In this document: piece after piece, positions 21,799-29,449 of the stretch | Layout: each line of letters begins with the position of its first letter | Numbering within the stretch: the stretch's first letter is position 1 | Assembly (NCBI RefSeq): GCF_934560975.1 | Contig: NZ_CAKTFO010000024.1 | Coordinates: 1 to 33,765 of the forward strand | From: an uncultured Sphingomonas sp. | GTDB taxonomy: Bacteria > Pseudomonadota > Alphaproteobacteria > Sphingomonadales > Sphingomonadaceae | Reading direction: 5' to 3' | Length of the DNA: 33,765 bases | Notes under the pieces: generated by a model | Told to the model about the DNA's origin: nothing | The model's database searches: none | Seen by the model: the letters and a program-made list of their open reading frames with translations, nothing else | Position numbers and translations under genes: made by a program

Positions 21799-23946
21799 AT
21801 GCTGATCGTGCATTTGGCCATCGCCTGCGGGTTGTTGGCCGTTATCTATGGTATCGTAACCGCCGCGCAGGTGTTGAAACTGCCCGCCGGCAACCAGCGC
21901 ATGCAGGATATTGCCGGCGCGGTGCAGGAAGGCGCGCGCGCCTATCTTGCCCGGCAATATACCGCGATTGCAGTGGTAGGGCTGATCGTCGTCACCCTCG
22001 TGTTCGTCTTTCTCGGCGCGACTTCGGCGGTCGGCTTCCTGATCGGCGCGATATTGTCCGGCGCGACCGGCTTTGTCGGCATGAACATCTCCGTAAAGGC
22101 CAATGTCCGCACGGCGGAGGCGGCACGCGGCAGCCTGCAGGGCGGGTTGACCACCGCGTTCCGGGCGGGCGCGATCACCGGCATGCTGGTGGCGGGGCTG
22201 GGCCTGCTCGCGATCAGCGTCTTCTTCTGGTATCTGGTGGGGCCAGCCGGCCATGCGCCGACCGACCGCATCGTCATCAACGGCCTGGTCGCGCTCAGCT
22301 TCGGCGCGTCGCTCATCTCCATCTTCGCGCGGCTGGGCGGCGGCATCTTCACCAAGGCGGCCGACGTGGGCGCCGACCTGGTCGGCAAGGTCGAGGCGGG
22401 CATTCCGGAGGATGACCCTCGCAATCCGGCGGTGATCGCCGACAATGTCGGCGACAATGTCGGTGACTGCGCCGGCATGGCGGCCGACCTGTTCGAAACC
22501 TATGTCGTGACCCTGGGCGTGACGATGGTGTCGATCGCTTTGTTCGTGGGCGGCGCGCCCGACCGGATCCTGCGCCTGATGTCCCTGCCGCTGATCGTGG
22601 GCGGGGCGTGCATCGTCACCTCCATCATCGGGACCTATTTCGTGCGGCTGGGCGGCAACGGCTCGATCATGGGCGCGCTCTACAAGGGCTTCTGGGTGTC
22701 GGCGATCCTGGGGGTGGCCGCGATCTACGGCGTGACCCGCTATACGCTGGGTGATCTGGATGCCGTGATCGGCGGCGCGCGCGCGGCGGCGGGACCGGAG
22801 GTGGAGGGCCAGGTGGCGGCGGGTATCGGCGCGTTCACCGGCATGGACCTGTTCTGGTGCATGGCGATCGGCCTGGCGGTGACCGGCGCGCTCGTCTGGA
22901 TCACCGAATATTATACCGGCACCAATTTCCGGCCGGTCAAGTCGATCGCGAAGGCGAGCGTCACCGGGCATGGCACCAACGTCATTCAGGGCCTGGCGGT
23001 CAGTCTGGAGGCGACCGCGCTGCCGACGCTAGTGATCGTGGTCGCGGTGGTCGCGACCTATCAACTGGCGGGCGTGATCGGCATCGCCTTTGCCGCGACG
23101 TCGATGCTGGCACTGGCCGGCATGGTGGTCGCGCTCGACGCGTATGGCCCGGTGACCGACAATGCCGGCGGGATCGCGGAAATGGCGGGTCTGGAGCATG
23201 ACGTGCGCGAACGGACCGACGCGCTGGATGCGGTCGGCAACACCACCAAGGCAGTGACCAAGGGTTACGCCATCGGCTCGGCCGCGCTGGCGGCGTTGGT
23301 GCTGTTCGGCGCCTATACCGCCGACTTGCGGGAGTTCTTTCCTGGACTGGCGGTCGATTTCTCGTTGAGCAATCCGTACGTGATCGTCGGCCTGCTGCTG
23401 GGCGCCTTGCTGCCGTTCGTGTTCGGCGCGTTCGGGATGACGGCGGTGGGCCGCGCGGCGGGCGCGGTGGTGGTCGACGTGCGCGACCAGTTCGCCTCCA
23501 ACCGCGGCATCATGGAAGGAACCAGCCGTCCCGATTATGCCCGCACCGTCGATCTGGTCACCCGCGCCGCGATCAAGGAGATGATCGTGCCGTCGCTGCT
23601 GCCGGTGCTGGCGCCGGTGGCGGTGTATTTCGTGATCCGCGCGGTGGCGGGGCAGAGCAACGGCTTTGCCGCTTTGGGCGCCCTGCTGCTGGGCGTGATC
23701 GTGTCCGGCCTGTTTGTCGCCATCTCCATGACGTCGGGCGGCGGCGCGTGGGACAATGCCAAGAAATATATCGAGGACGGCAACCATGGCGGCAAGGGAT
23801 CGGACGCGCACAAGGCGGCGGTGACCGGCGACACGGTGGGCGATCCCTATAAGGATACGGCCGGGCCGGCGGTGAACCCGATGATCAAGATCACCAACAT
23901 CGTGGCGCTGCTGCTGCTTGCCGCATTGGCGACCCACGCCGGCTGA
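21799..23946 (+). CDS. hppA: K+-independent proton-translocating pyrophosphatase
   Basis: This 715-residue inner-membrane pump uses pyrophosphate hydrolysis to move protons. About 16 hydrophobic segments are seen. Catalytic motifs include DVGADLVGKVE (from Asp189), IPEDDPRNPAVIADNVGDNVGDCAGM (Asp215, Asp219 and Asp223) and, near the end, GDTVGDPYKDTAGPAVNPMIKI. In the GNTTKA motif the key residue is Lys484; Lys at this place is known to mark K+-independent proton pumps, while K+-dependent enzymes have Ala. The start at 21799 has a GGGGATGAGG purine tract before it. It probably has its own promoter and ends in a hairpin. In alphaproteobacteria it recovers energy from pyrophosphate made by biosynthesis. 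Confidence 0.96.
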   Translation: MLIVHLAIACGLLAVIYGIVTAAQVLKLPAGNQRMQDIAGAVQEGARAYLARQYTAIAVVGLIVVTLVFVFLGATSAVGFLIGAILSGATGFVGMNISVKANVRTAEAARGSLQGGLTTAFRAGAITGMLVAGLGLLAISVFFWYLVGPAGHAPTDRIVINGLVALSFGASLISIFARLGGGIFTKAADVGADLVGKVEAGIPEDDPRNPAVIADNVGDNVGDCAGMAADLFETYVVTLGVTMVSIALFVGGAPDRILRLMSLPLIVGGACIVTSIIGTYFVRLGGNGSIMGALYKGFWVSAILGVAAIYGVTRYTLGDLDAVIGGARAAAGPEVEGQVAAGIGAFTGMDLFWCMAIGLAVTGALVWITEYYTGTNFRPVKSIAKASVTGHGTNVIQGLAVSLEATALPTLVIVVAVVATYQLAGVIGIAFAATSMLALAGMVVALDAYGPVTDNAGGIAEMAGLEHDVRERTDALDAVGNTTKAVTKGYAIGSAALAALVLFGAYTADLREFFPGLAVDFSLSNPYVIVGLLLGALLPFVFGAFGMTAVGRAAGAVVVDVRDQFASNRGIMEGTSRPDYARTVDLVTRAAIKEMIVPSLLPVLAPVAVYFVIRAVAGQSNGFAALGALLLGVIVSGLFVAISMTSGGGAWDNAKKYIEDGNHGGKGSDAHKAAVTGDTVGDPYKDTAGPAVNPMIKITNIVALLLLAALATHAG

Positions 23947-23956
23947 GGGGCACGAC

Positions 23957-23980
23957 GGGGAGAGCGCCGCCGCTCTCCCC
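23957..23980 (+). terminator. Hairpin terminator after hppA
   Basis: GGGGAGAGCG (23957-23966) pairs perfectly with CGCTCTCCCC (23971-23980) around a 4-nt loop, 10 bp after the hppA stop codon. No T-tract follows, so it may be a weak terminator or an mRNA 3' end stabiliser. Confidence 0.6.
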
Positions 23981-24122
23981 TCCCCGATCGTGTCGGGATT
24001 GGCCAAGGTCGATCGTCCCTGTAGAGGGGCCGCATAGTCCAATGGTTTGAAGGACACTGGCGGGTTGCGGGGCGGCGTGTATCGTCGGGCCGTAACCGCC
24101 TGCGGGGGTCGGCACGCACGTC

Positions 24123-25358
24123 ATGAATTCTCAAGCGTTCAGTCTTCTCGGCATCGCGCTGATCCTGGCGGTCGCGGTGGCCTTGTCGTCCAACCGCCGC
24201 TGGATCCGGCTGCGGGTGGTCGGCGCGGCTTTCGCCTTGCAGGTCGGCATTGCCATCCTGGTGCTGTACGTGCCGGTCGGGCAGCGGATCGTCGCGGCGA
24301 TGGCGCGCGGCGTGGGCGACCTGCTCGGCTTTGCGGGGCAGGGCACCACCTTCCTGTTCGGTCCGTTCGCGACCTCCCCCCTGGGCCAGAATTTCGCGTT
24401 GCAGGCGCTGCCGGTGATCATCTTCTTCGCCAGCCTGGTGTCGATCCTCTACCATCTGGGCATCATGCAAAGGGTGGTGCGCTGGCTGGGCGGCGCGCTG
24501 GAATGGGTGATCGGCATCAGCAAGGTGGAGGCGCTGTGCGCGGCGGCCAACATCTTCGTCGGCCAATCGGAATCGCCTTTGGTGATCCGCCCCTACCTCG
24601 CCTCGCTCAAGCCCGCGCAGCTGTTCCAGGTGATGACCAGCGGCATGGCCGGCGTCGCCGGCACGATCCTGGCGGCCTATGCCTCGATGGGGATCAAGAT
24701 CGACTATCTGCTCGCCGCCAGCTTCATGTCGGCGCCGGGCGCGATCCTGATGGCCAAGATCATCATGCCGGACGATCCCGCGGACGTGGCGCTGCCCGTC
24801 ACTGAAATGGTCGACACCGCCCATGCCGACGAGGATGAGAAGCCCGCCAACGTCATCATGGCGGCCGCGCAGGGCGCGCAACTGGGCGTGCGGTTGGCGG
24901 TGATGGTCGGCGCGATGGTGTTCGCCTTCGTCGGGCTGGTGGCCTTGGCCAACGGCATCCTGACCGGCATCGGCCACGGCTTCGGCATCGCCGACCTGAC
25001 GTTCCAGCGCATCCTCGGCTATGTGTTCGCGCCGGTCATGTACCTGATCAGCGTGCCATGGGATCAGGCGGGCATCGCCGGTGGCCTGTTCGGCGAGAAG
25101 ATCGTGCTGAACGAATTCGTCGCCTACATCCATTACGGCCAGATCGCGGGCACGCTCAGCGCGCACGCACAGGCGGTGGTGATCTTCGCCTTGTGCGGCT
25201 TCGCCAATTTCAGCTCGATCGCGATCCAGATGGCGGTGACCGGCGGCCTTGCCCCCAGCCAGCGGCCGACGATCGCGCGCCTGGGGCTGAAGGCGCTGGT
25301 GGCGGGCAGCCTCGCCAACCTGATGTCGGCGGCGCTGGCCGGAATGCTTATCGCCTGA
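24123..25358 (+). CDS. Concentrative nucleoside transporter (NupC/CNT family)
   Basis: This 411-residue inner-membrane protein should import nucleosides with H+ or Na+. It shows the CNT pattern: several N-terminal helices, then PVIIFFASLVSILYHLGIMQ, VEALCAAANIFVGQSESPLVIRPYL (the nucleoside-binding GQSEAPL-type motif), LAAYASMGI, a central hydrophilic loop, NEFVAYIHYG and CGFANFSSIAIQMAVTGGLAP. The ATG at 24123 has no clear ribosome binding site. Its last 11 bases overlap the end of the convergent zntB gene. Substrate range (pyrimidine or purine) cannot be told. Confidence 0.93.
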   Translation: MNSQAFSLLGIALILAVAVALSSNRRWIRLRVVGAAFALQVGIAILVLYVPVGQRIVAAMARGVGDLLGFAGQGTTFLFGPFATSPLGQNFALQALPVIIFFASLVSILYHLGIMQRVVRWLGGALEWVIGISKVEALCAAANIFVGQSESPLVIRPYLASLKPAQLFQVMTSGMAGVAGTILAAYASMGIKIDYLLAASFMSAPGAILMAKIIMPDDPADVALPVTEMVDTAHADEDEKPANVIMAAAQGAQLGVRLAVMVGAMVFAFVGLVALANGILTGIGHGFGIADLTFQRILGYVFAPVMYLISVPWDQAGIAGGLFGEKIVLNEFVAYIHYGQIAGTLSAHAQAVVIFALCGFANFSSIAIQMAVTGGLAPSQRPTIARLGLKALVAGSLANLMSAALAGMLIA

Positions 25359-26316
25359 ACCAGCGTTCCGCGGCGAACCACCAGGTGATGCCGCCCGCGA
25401 TCAGCACCGACAGTCCGCACACCGCGCCAAACGCCCAGGGTTCGTGCGCGAAGGGTATGCCCTCGACGTTCATGCCGAGCAGCCCGGTCAGGAAGGTCAG
25501 CGGCAGGAAGATCAGCGCCACGATCGACAACAGCAGCGCGCGGCGTTCGATCTGTTCGGAGCGGAGGTCGGTCAATTGCTCGTGGATCAGGGCCGCGCGC
25601 TCGCGCACCGCCTCCAGCTCTTCCGCCATGCGGGCGAAGCGATCCGCCGCCTCGCGCAGGTGGAGCCGGTCGTCATCGTCCAGCCACGGCGCCGCCAGAT
25701 CGGCCAGCCGGCTCAACGCCTCGCGCTGGGGCGCCACGAAGCGGCGATAGACGATCGCGTCGGAGCGGGCGGTGGCGATCCGGCGGCGGGTCTCGAACAC
25801 GCGATCGGGATCGAACTGCGTCTCGCAATCGTCGATCTCGTCACCCAAGTCGGTAATGACCGGATCGACCTGCCTGGTGATGACGATGCCGAGCTGGCTG
25901 ATAAGGTCACCGGGATCGCGGATCGCGCCCTTTTCCATCTGCTCGCGCAGGTAATCGAGGCCGCCCAGCGCGTGGAGGCTGACCGAAACGGCGCGCCCCG
26001 CCTCCACCCAGGCGCGGATGGAGACGAGCCGGTCATCGCCGCTGTCATCGTCGGCGGCGGCGGGCCCGCGCAGGTTGATGAGCGCGCCGTCCGCAATGGG
26101 TTCGCAGCGCGGCCGCGTCTCGATTGCGGTCAGCGAGTGGGCGACCGTGTCGGGCATCCCGCCATGCTGTTTCAGCCAGTCGAGCGTGTCCTCCTCGCGC
26201 CCGTCGAGGTGGACCCAGACGAACGCCGCTTGCTGCGGCGCGGAGGCACAGGCGGCGGCGGGCTCCAAGCTCTGTCCCCGGCCATCGCCCGCCAGCTGAT
26301 AGGCCCAGCCCTTCAT
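25348..26316 (-). CDS. zntB: CorA-type zinc transporter ZntB
   Basis: This 322-residue protein belongs to the CorA superfamily and has a large cytosolic N-terminal domain, a long helix and two C-terminal membrane helices. The pore motif GMN is at residues 281-283 (LLGMNVEGIPFA), with LLLSIVALIFLPLTFLTG before it. The sequence is more like ZntB, a Zn2+ transporter, than magnesium CorA: the loop after GMN reads VEGIPF. The ATG at 26316 overlaps the stop codon of the siroheme gene in ATGA, implying translational coupling; a GTG 12 bases upstream is less likely. It is the last gene of the argH-lysA-galU operon. Transport direction is not settled for the family. Confidence 0.88.
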   Translation of the reverse strand: MKGWAYQLAGDGRGQSLEPAAACASAPQQAAFVWVHLDGREEDTLDWLKQHGGMPDTVAHSLTAIETRPRCEPIADGALINLRGPAAADDDSGDDRLVSIRAWVEAGRAVSVSLHALGGLDYLREQMEKGAIRDPGDLISQLGIVITRQVDPVITDLGDEIDDCETQFDPDRVFETRRRIATARSDAIVYRRFVAPQREALSRLADLAAPWLDDDDRLHLREAADRFARMAEELEAVRERAALIHEQLTDLRSEQIERRALLLSIVALIFLPLTFLTGLLGMNVEGIPFAHEPWAFGAVCGLSVLIAGGITWWFAAERWFRR

Positions 26317-27056
26317 GCCCGATCCCACATCAGATGGACGGTCAGGCCTGGCGGTGCCGTCACCGGGAGCGGCCCCGGGATCCGTTCTGCATCGGCGCGT
26401 GCTCGATCCAAGATCGCCGTCGGCATGTCGGCCGGATGGAAGATGCGATCGGCCAAAGCCAGCAGGCGCGCGGCGCGCAGCGTCAGTTCCTCCGGATCGG
26501 GCGATCGGATCACCACCTGCTCCATCCGGTCGGCGACGACCAGTTCGGACACCACCTCCGGCGCGGGATGGTCGACAAAGGGATCGAGCGATCCCCCCTC
26601 CGCCAACATCGCGCCGATCGCGCGGCGGCGTTCGCCTGTATCAGGGTAAAGCCCGCGCAAGGTGTCGCGCGCGCCATGCAGCGCCTCCGCCACCCGGCCG
26701 AGCGAGGCGGGCAGCACCGCCTCCAGCCGCTGGCGCAACGCCGCCGCCAGCCCGGCGGACACGCCGCCCGTGCCGATCGCGATCAGCACGGGGTTGCGGT
26801 CGACGATGGCGGGCAGGGTGAAGTCGCACACATCCGGCCGGTCCACCACATTGACCAGCAGGCCGCGCGCCTTGAGCGCGGCGGCGGCCTCCTCATCGTC
26901 ATCGGCGACGACGGCCAGCATGGCGGGGGAGTTGGGCTGCACAAATACGGCGCCCGCGCGTTCCAGCAGGCGCCGTTTGGCATCGGCCGCCGGACCGCTG
27001 CCGACCAGGATCACCGGTCGGCCGGTCAGGCGGACGAAGATGGGCAGGCTGTTCGT
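26313..27056 (-). CDS. Siroheme synthase N-terminal type protein with SUMT remnant; probable ACG start
   Basis: This 247-residue protein resembles the Met8p/CysG N-terminal enzyme, which oxidises precorrin-2 and inserts iron to make siroheme for sulfite and nitrite reductase. A Rossmann motif (GRPVILVGSG, residues 12-21) is followed by VNVVDRPDVCDFTLPAIVDRNPVLIAIGTGGVSAGLA, the usual active-site region with the CDF aspartate. Residues 178-228 (DPEELTLRAARLLALADRIF...AILDRARADAERI) match the beginning of the CysG methyltransferase domain, but its GxGPG signature is absent and the rest is missing. No ATG, GTG or TTG starts the expected NSLPIFVRL; ACG does, with GGAG 5 bases upstream. A TTG at 27104 inside galU is the alternative. 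Confidence 0.82.
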   Translation of the reverse strand, partial: TNSLPIFVRLTGRPVILVGSGPAADAKRRLLERAGAVFVQPNSPAMLAVVADDDEEAAAALKARGLLVNVVDRPDVCDFTLPAIVDRNPVLIAIGTGGVSAGLAAALRQRLEAVLPASLGRVAEALHGARDTLRGLYPDTGERRRAIGAMLAEGGSLDPFVDHPAPEVVSELVVADRMEQVVIRSPDPEELTLRAARLLALADRIFHPADMPTAILDRARADAERIPGPLPVTAPPGLTVHLMWDRA

Positions 27057-27066
27057 AGCCGCTCCG

Positions 27067-27939
27067 TCAGATCGACCGCGCGTAGGCGCGGATCGTGTCG
27101 GCAATGTCCGGCCGCTCCAGCGCCAGCGCCAAATTGGCGATGATGAAGCCGGCCTTCTCGCCGCAATCGTGGCGCGTGCCGGCAAAGGTCTGGGCGTGGA
27201 ACGGCTGCTTGCCGATCACTTCGGCCAGCGCGTCGGTCAGCTGGATCTCGCCACCGGCGCCGGTCTTGCCCTCGCTCAATATGTCGAGCACCTCCGGCTG
27301 GAGGATGTAGCGGCCGACCGCCGCCAGGCGCGACGGCGCCTCGCCCTGCTTGGGCTTTTCGACGAAGCCCTTCACCTCGGTCACCGCGCCGTCGGCGGCA
27401 CCCGGATCGACGATGCCGTAGCGGCTGGTATGCTCCTCCGGCACCTCCAGCACGGCGATGACGTTGCCGCCCTTCGCCTGGTAGGTTTCGTTCATCTGCG
27501 CCAGGCAGGGGCGCTCCGGATTCCACAGCAGTTCGTCGGGCAGCAGCACCGCGAACGGTTCATCCCCGATCAGGTGGCGCGCGCACCAAACGGCATGGCC
27601 GAGGCCCGCCATCTGCTGCTGGCGCACGAAGGCGGCCTGGCCGGGGTCCAGCTTGGTCGGCTGCATCGCCTCCAAAATGGCATGCTTCTGCTTGGCGTTC
27701 AGGTCATGCTCGATCTCGAACGCGGTATCGAAATAATCCTCGATGGCGTGCTTGCCGCGCCCCGTGACGAAGATCATCTGCTCGATCCCGGCGGCGCGCG
27801 CCTCGTCGATCGCATATTGGATGAGCGGGCGGTCCACCACCGGCAGCAATTCCTTGGGCACCGCCTTGGTGGCGGGCAGGAAGCGCGTGCCGAAGCCCGC
27901 GACCGGGAAAACTGCCTTACGTACCGGCTTGATGGTCAT
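27067..27939 (-). CDS. galU: UTP-glucose-1-phosphate uridylyltransferase
   Basis: This 290-residue enzyme makes UDP-glucose from UTP and glucose-1-phosphate for surface polysaccharides and glycolipids. The nucleotide-binding start is KAVFPVAGFGTRFLPATKAVPKELLPVVDRPLIQYAIDEA. Further marks are QQQMAGLGHAVWCARHLIGDEPFAVLLPDEL, KGFVEKPK and GAGGEIQLTDA. The start at 27939 is chosen because AAGGAGAAGG precedes it; the open frame continues upstream into lysA. The ATG overlaps the lysA stop codon in ATGA. The stop is 10 bases before the probable ACG start of the siroheme gene. Confidence 0.96.
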   Translation of the reverse strand: MTIKPVRKAVFPVAGFGTRFLPATKAVPKELLPVVDRPLIQYAIDEARAAGIEQMIFVTGRGKHAIEDYFDTAFEIEHDLNAKQKHAILEAMQPTKLDPGQAAFVRQQQMAGLGHAVWCARHLIGDEPFAVLLPDELLWNPERPCLAQMNETYQAKGGNVIAVLEVPEEHTSRYGIVDPGAADGAVTEVKGFVEKPKQGEAPSRLAAVGRYILQPEVLDILSEGKTGAGGEIQLTDALAEVIGKQPFHAQTFAGTRHDCGEKAGFIIANLALALERPDIADTIRAYARSI

Positions 27940-29210
27940 GCCTTCTCCTTGTTGAGCCAGGGGGGGAGGGTGTCCGCCGCGATCAACGCTTCGATCGGCT
28001 GACGCTCCCGAATGATTGCCCAATCCTCGCCGTTCACGATCGCTTCGGGGGTCAGCCCGCGCGAATTATAGGTGTTGGCCATGGTCGCGCCATAGGCGCC
28101 GGCGGTCATGAAGGCTACCAGATCGCCTGCCTCCACCCGGTCCATCTCCCGCGCGCGGGCAAAGGTATCGCCCGTTTCGCAGATCGGGCCGACGATGTTG
28201 GCGGTGGCGCGCTCACCCGACGGCTCGATCGCACGAATATCGTGCCACGCATCGTAGAGGCTGGGGCGCATCAGATCGTTCATGCCGGCATCGACCACCA
28301 CGAACGGATAGCCCACGCCATCCTTCACCCGGATGACACGCGTGACCAGCACGCCGGCATTGCCGACGATCACCCGGCCGGGCTCGAAGATCAGCCGCAC
28401 GTTCCAGTCGGCGGTCACCGCTTGCACCATCGCGCCATAATCGGCGGGCGAGGGCGGCGGCGGCAGAGCGGGATTGTAGGGGACACCCAGGCCCCCGCCC
28501 AGATCGGCGGTGGCGATGGCGTGGCCGGCGGCGCGCAGCTCCGCGATCAATGCCCCGATCCGCTCGAACGCGGCGCGGCTGGGGCCAAGATCGGTCAGCT
28601 GGCTGCCGATATGCACCGCCACGCCCACCACCTTCAGCCCCGGCAAAGCGGCGGCGTGGGCGTAGGCGTCCAGCGCGCGATCATAGGCGACCCCGAACTT
28701 GTCGTCGGCGCGGCCCGTCGAAATCTTGGAGTGGGTGCCGGCATCCACGTTGGGGTTGATGCGGAAGGCGACCTGCGCCTCCAGCCCCAACTTGGTGGCG
28801 ACGTCCGACAGCATGTCGGCTTCGGGCACGGATTCGAGGTTGAACTGACCGATGCCTTCGCGCAGCGCCAGAATCATCTCCTCGGCGGTCTTGCCGACGC
28901 CCGAAAACACCACCTTCTCGGCCGGAACGCCTGCGGCCAGCGCACGCATCAGCTCGCCGCCCGACACCACGTCCGCGCCAAGGCCGAGGCGGGCGAGCGT
29001 CGCCAGCACCGCGCCGTTGGGGTTGGCCTTGACCGCAAAGGCGACCAGCGGATCGTCCAGCCCGGCCAGCGCCTCGCGGAACACGCGGACGTGCCGCTCG
29101 ATCGTGGCGGTGGAATAGACGTAGACGGGCGTGCCCGCCTCGGCTGCGATCGCCGACAGGGGTACGTCCTCGGCGTGCATGGCGCCGTCGCGGAGTGTGA
29201 AATGGTCCAT
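27936..29210 (-). CDS. lysA: Diaminopimelate decarboxylase
   Basis: This 424-residue PLP enzyme makes L-lysine from meso-diaminopimelate in the last step of lysine synthesis. PLP binds Lys61 in FAVKANPN. Other motifs are ADVVSGGELMRAL, HSKISTGRADDKFGV, VAVHIGSQLTD, TADLGGGLGVPY, FEPGRVIVGNAG, GPICETGDTFA with the catalytic Cys, and GAYGATMANTYNSR. The ATG at 29210 gives the usual family N-terminus (MDHFTLRDG). It begins 2 bases after the lipoprotein stop codon and overlaps the galU start by 4 bases. Another lysine pathway gene, dapD, is 2 kb away. Confidence 0.97.
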   Translation of the reverse strand: MDHFTLRDGAMHAEDVPLSAIAAEAGTPVYVYSTATIERHVRVFREALAGLDDPLVAFAVKANPNGAVLATLARLGLGADVVSGGELMRALAAGVPAEKVVFSGVGKTAEEMILALREGIGQFNLESVPEADMLSDVATKLGLEAQVAFRINPNVDAGTHSKISTGRADDKFGVAYDRALDAYAHAAALPGLKVVGVAVHIGSQLTDLGPSRAAFERIGALIAELRAAGHAIATADLGGGLGVPYNPALPPPPSPADYGAMVQAVTADWNVRLIFEPGRVIVGNAGVLVTRVIRVKDGVGYPFVVVDAGMNDLMRPSLYDAWHDIRAIEPSGERATANIVGPICETGDTFARAREMDRVEAGDLVAFMTAGAYGATMANTYNSRGLTPEAIVNGEDWAIIRERQPIEALIAADTLPPWLNKEKA

Positions 29211-29212
29211 CT

Positions 29213-29449
29213 TTACCGGGGCGGAAGGTCGAAGGGATCGTCGGCGCGCGGCTGCGAGCGGGTGATCAGCTCGTCGCTGCGGCCGGGGCGGACAGCGGGG
29301 GGCAGCGCCAGCAGCTGATCGGCGGTCGGCACGGCCGGGGCAGTGGCCGGTTTGGGCGGCAGCGCGGCACCGTTCGGCGGACGCAGGCTCTGCCGGTCGC
29401 CACAGGCGGCGAGCAGCAGCAGCCCACCCAAGGCCAGATGCCGGATCAT
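29213..29449 (-). CDS. Small lipoprotein between argH and lysA (LptM-like)
   Basis: This 78-residue precursor has a short signal peptide ending in the lipobox LLAAC (Cys16), followed by a Pro-rich, disordered tail. The sequence CGDRQSLRPPNG after the lipid anchor resembles the CGxKGPLxxP start of LptM (YifL) proteins, which assist LptD maturation in E. coli. The match is weak and based on a few residues, but small lipoprotein genes of this type are often found beside lysA. The ATG overlaps the argH stop in ATGA, and its stop is 2 bases before lysA, so it is clearly within the operon. Confidence 0.85.
   Translation of the reverse strand: MIRHLALGGLLLLAACGDRQSLRPPNGAALPPKPATAPAVPTADQLLALPPAVRPGRSDELITRSQPRADDPFDLPPR

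Noticed and set aside
23981..24122. Promoter for the nucleoside transporter gene
   Set aside because: Best pair (TTGGCC with TAGAGG at 17 bp) is too weak to call.
23847..25166. Long minus-strand open frame opposite the nucleoside transporter gene
   Set aside because: His/Asp/Gln-rich shadow translation; the plus strand has a clear transporter with conserved motifs.
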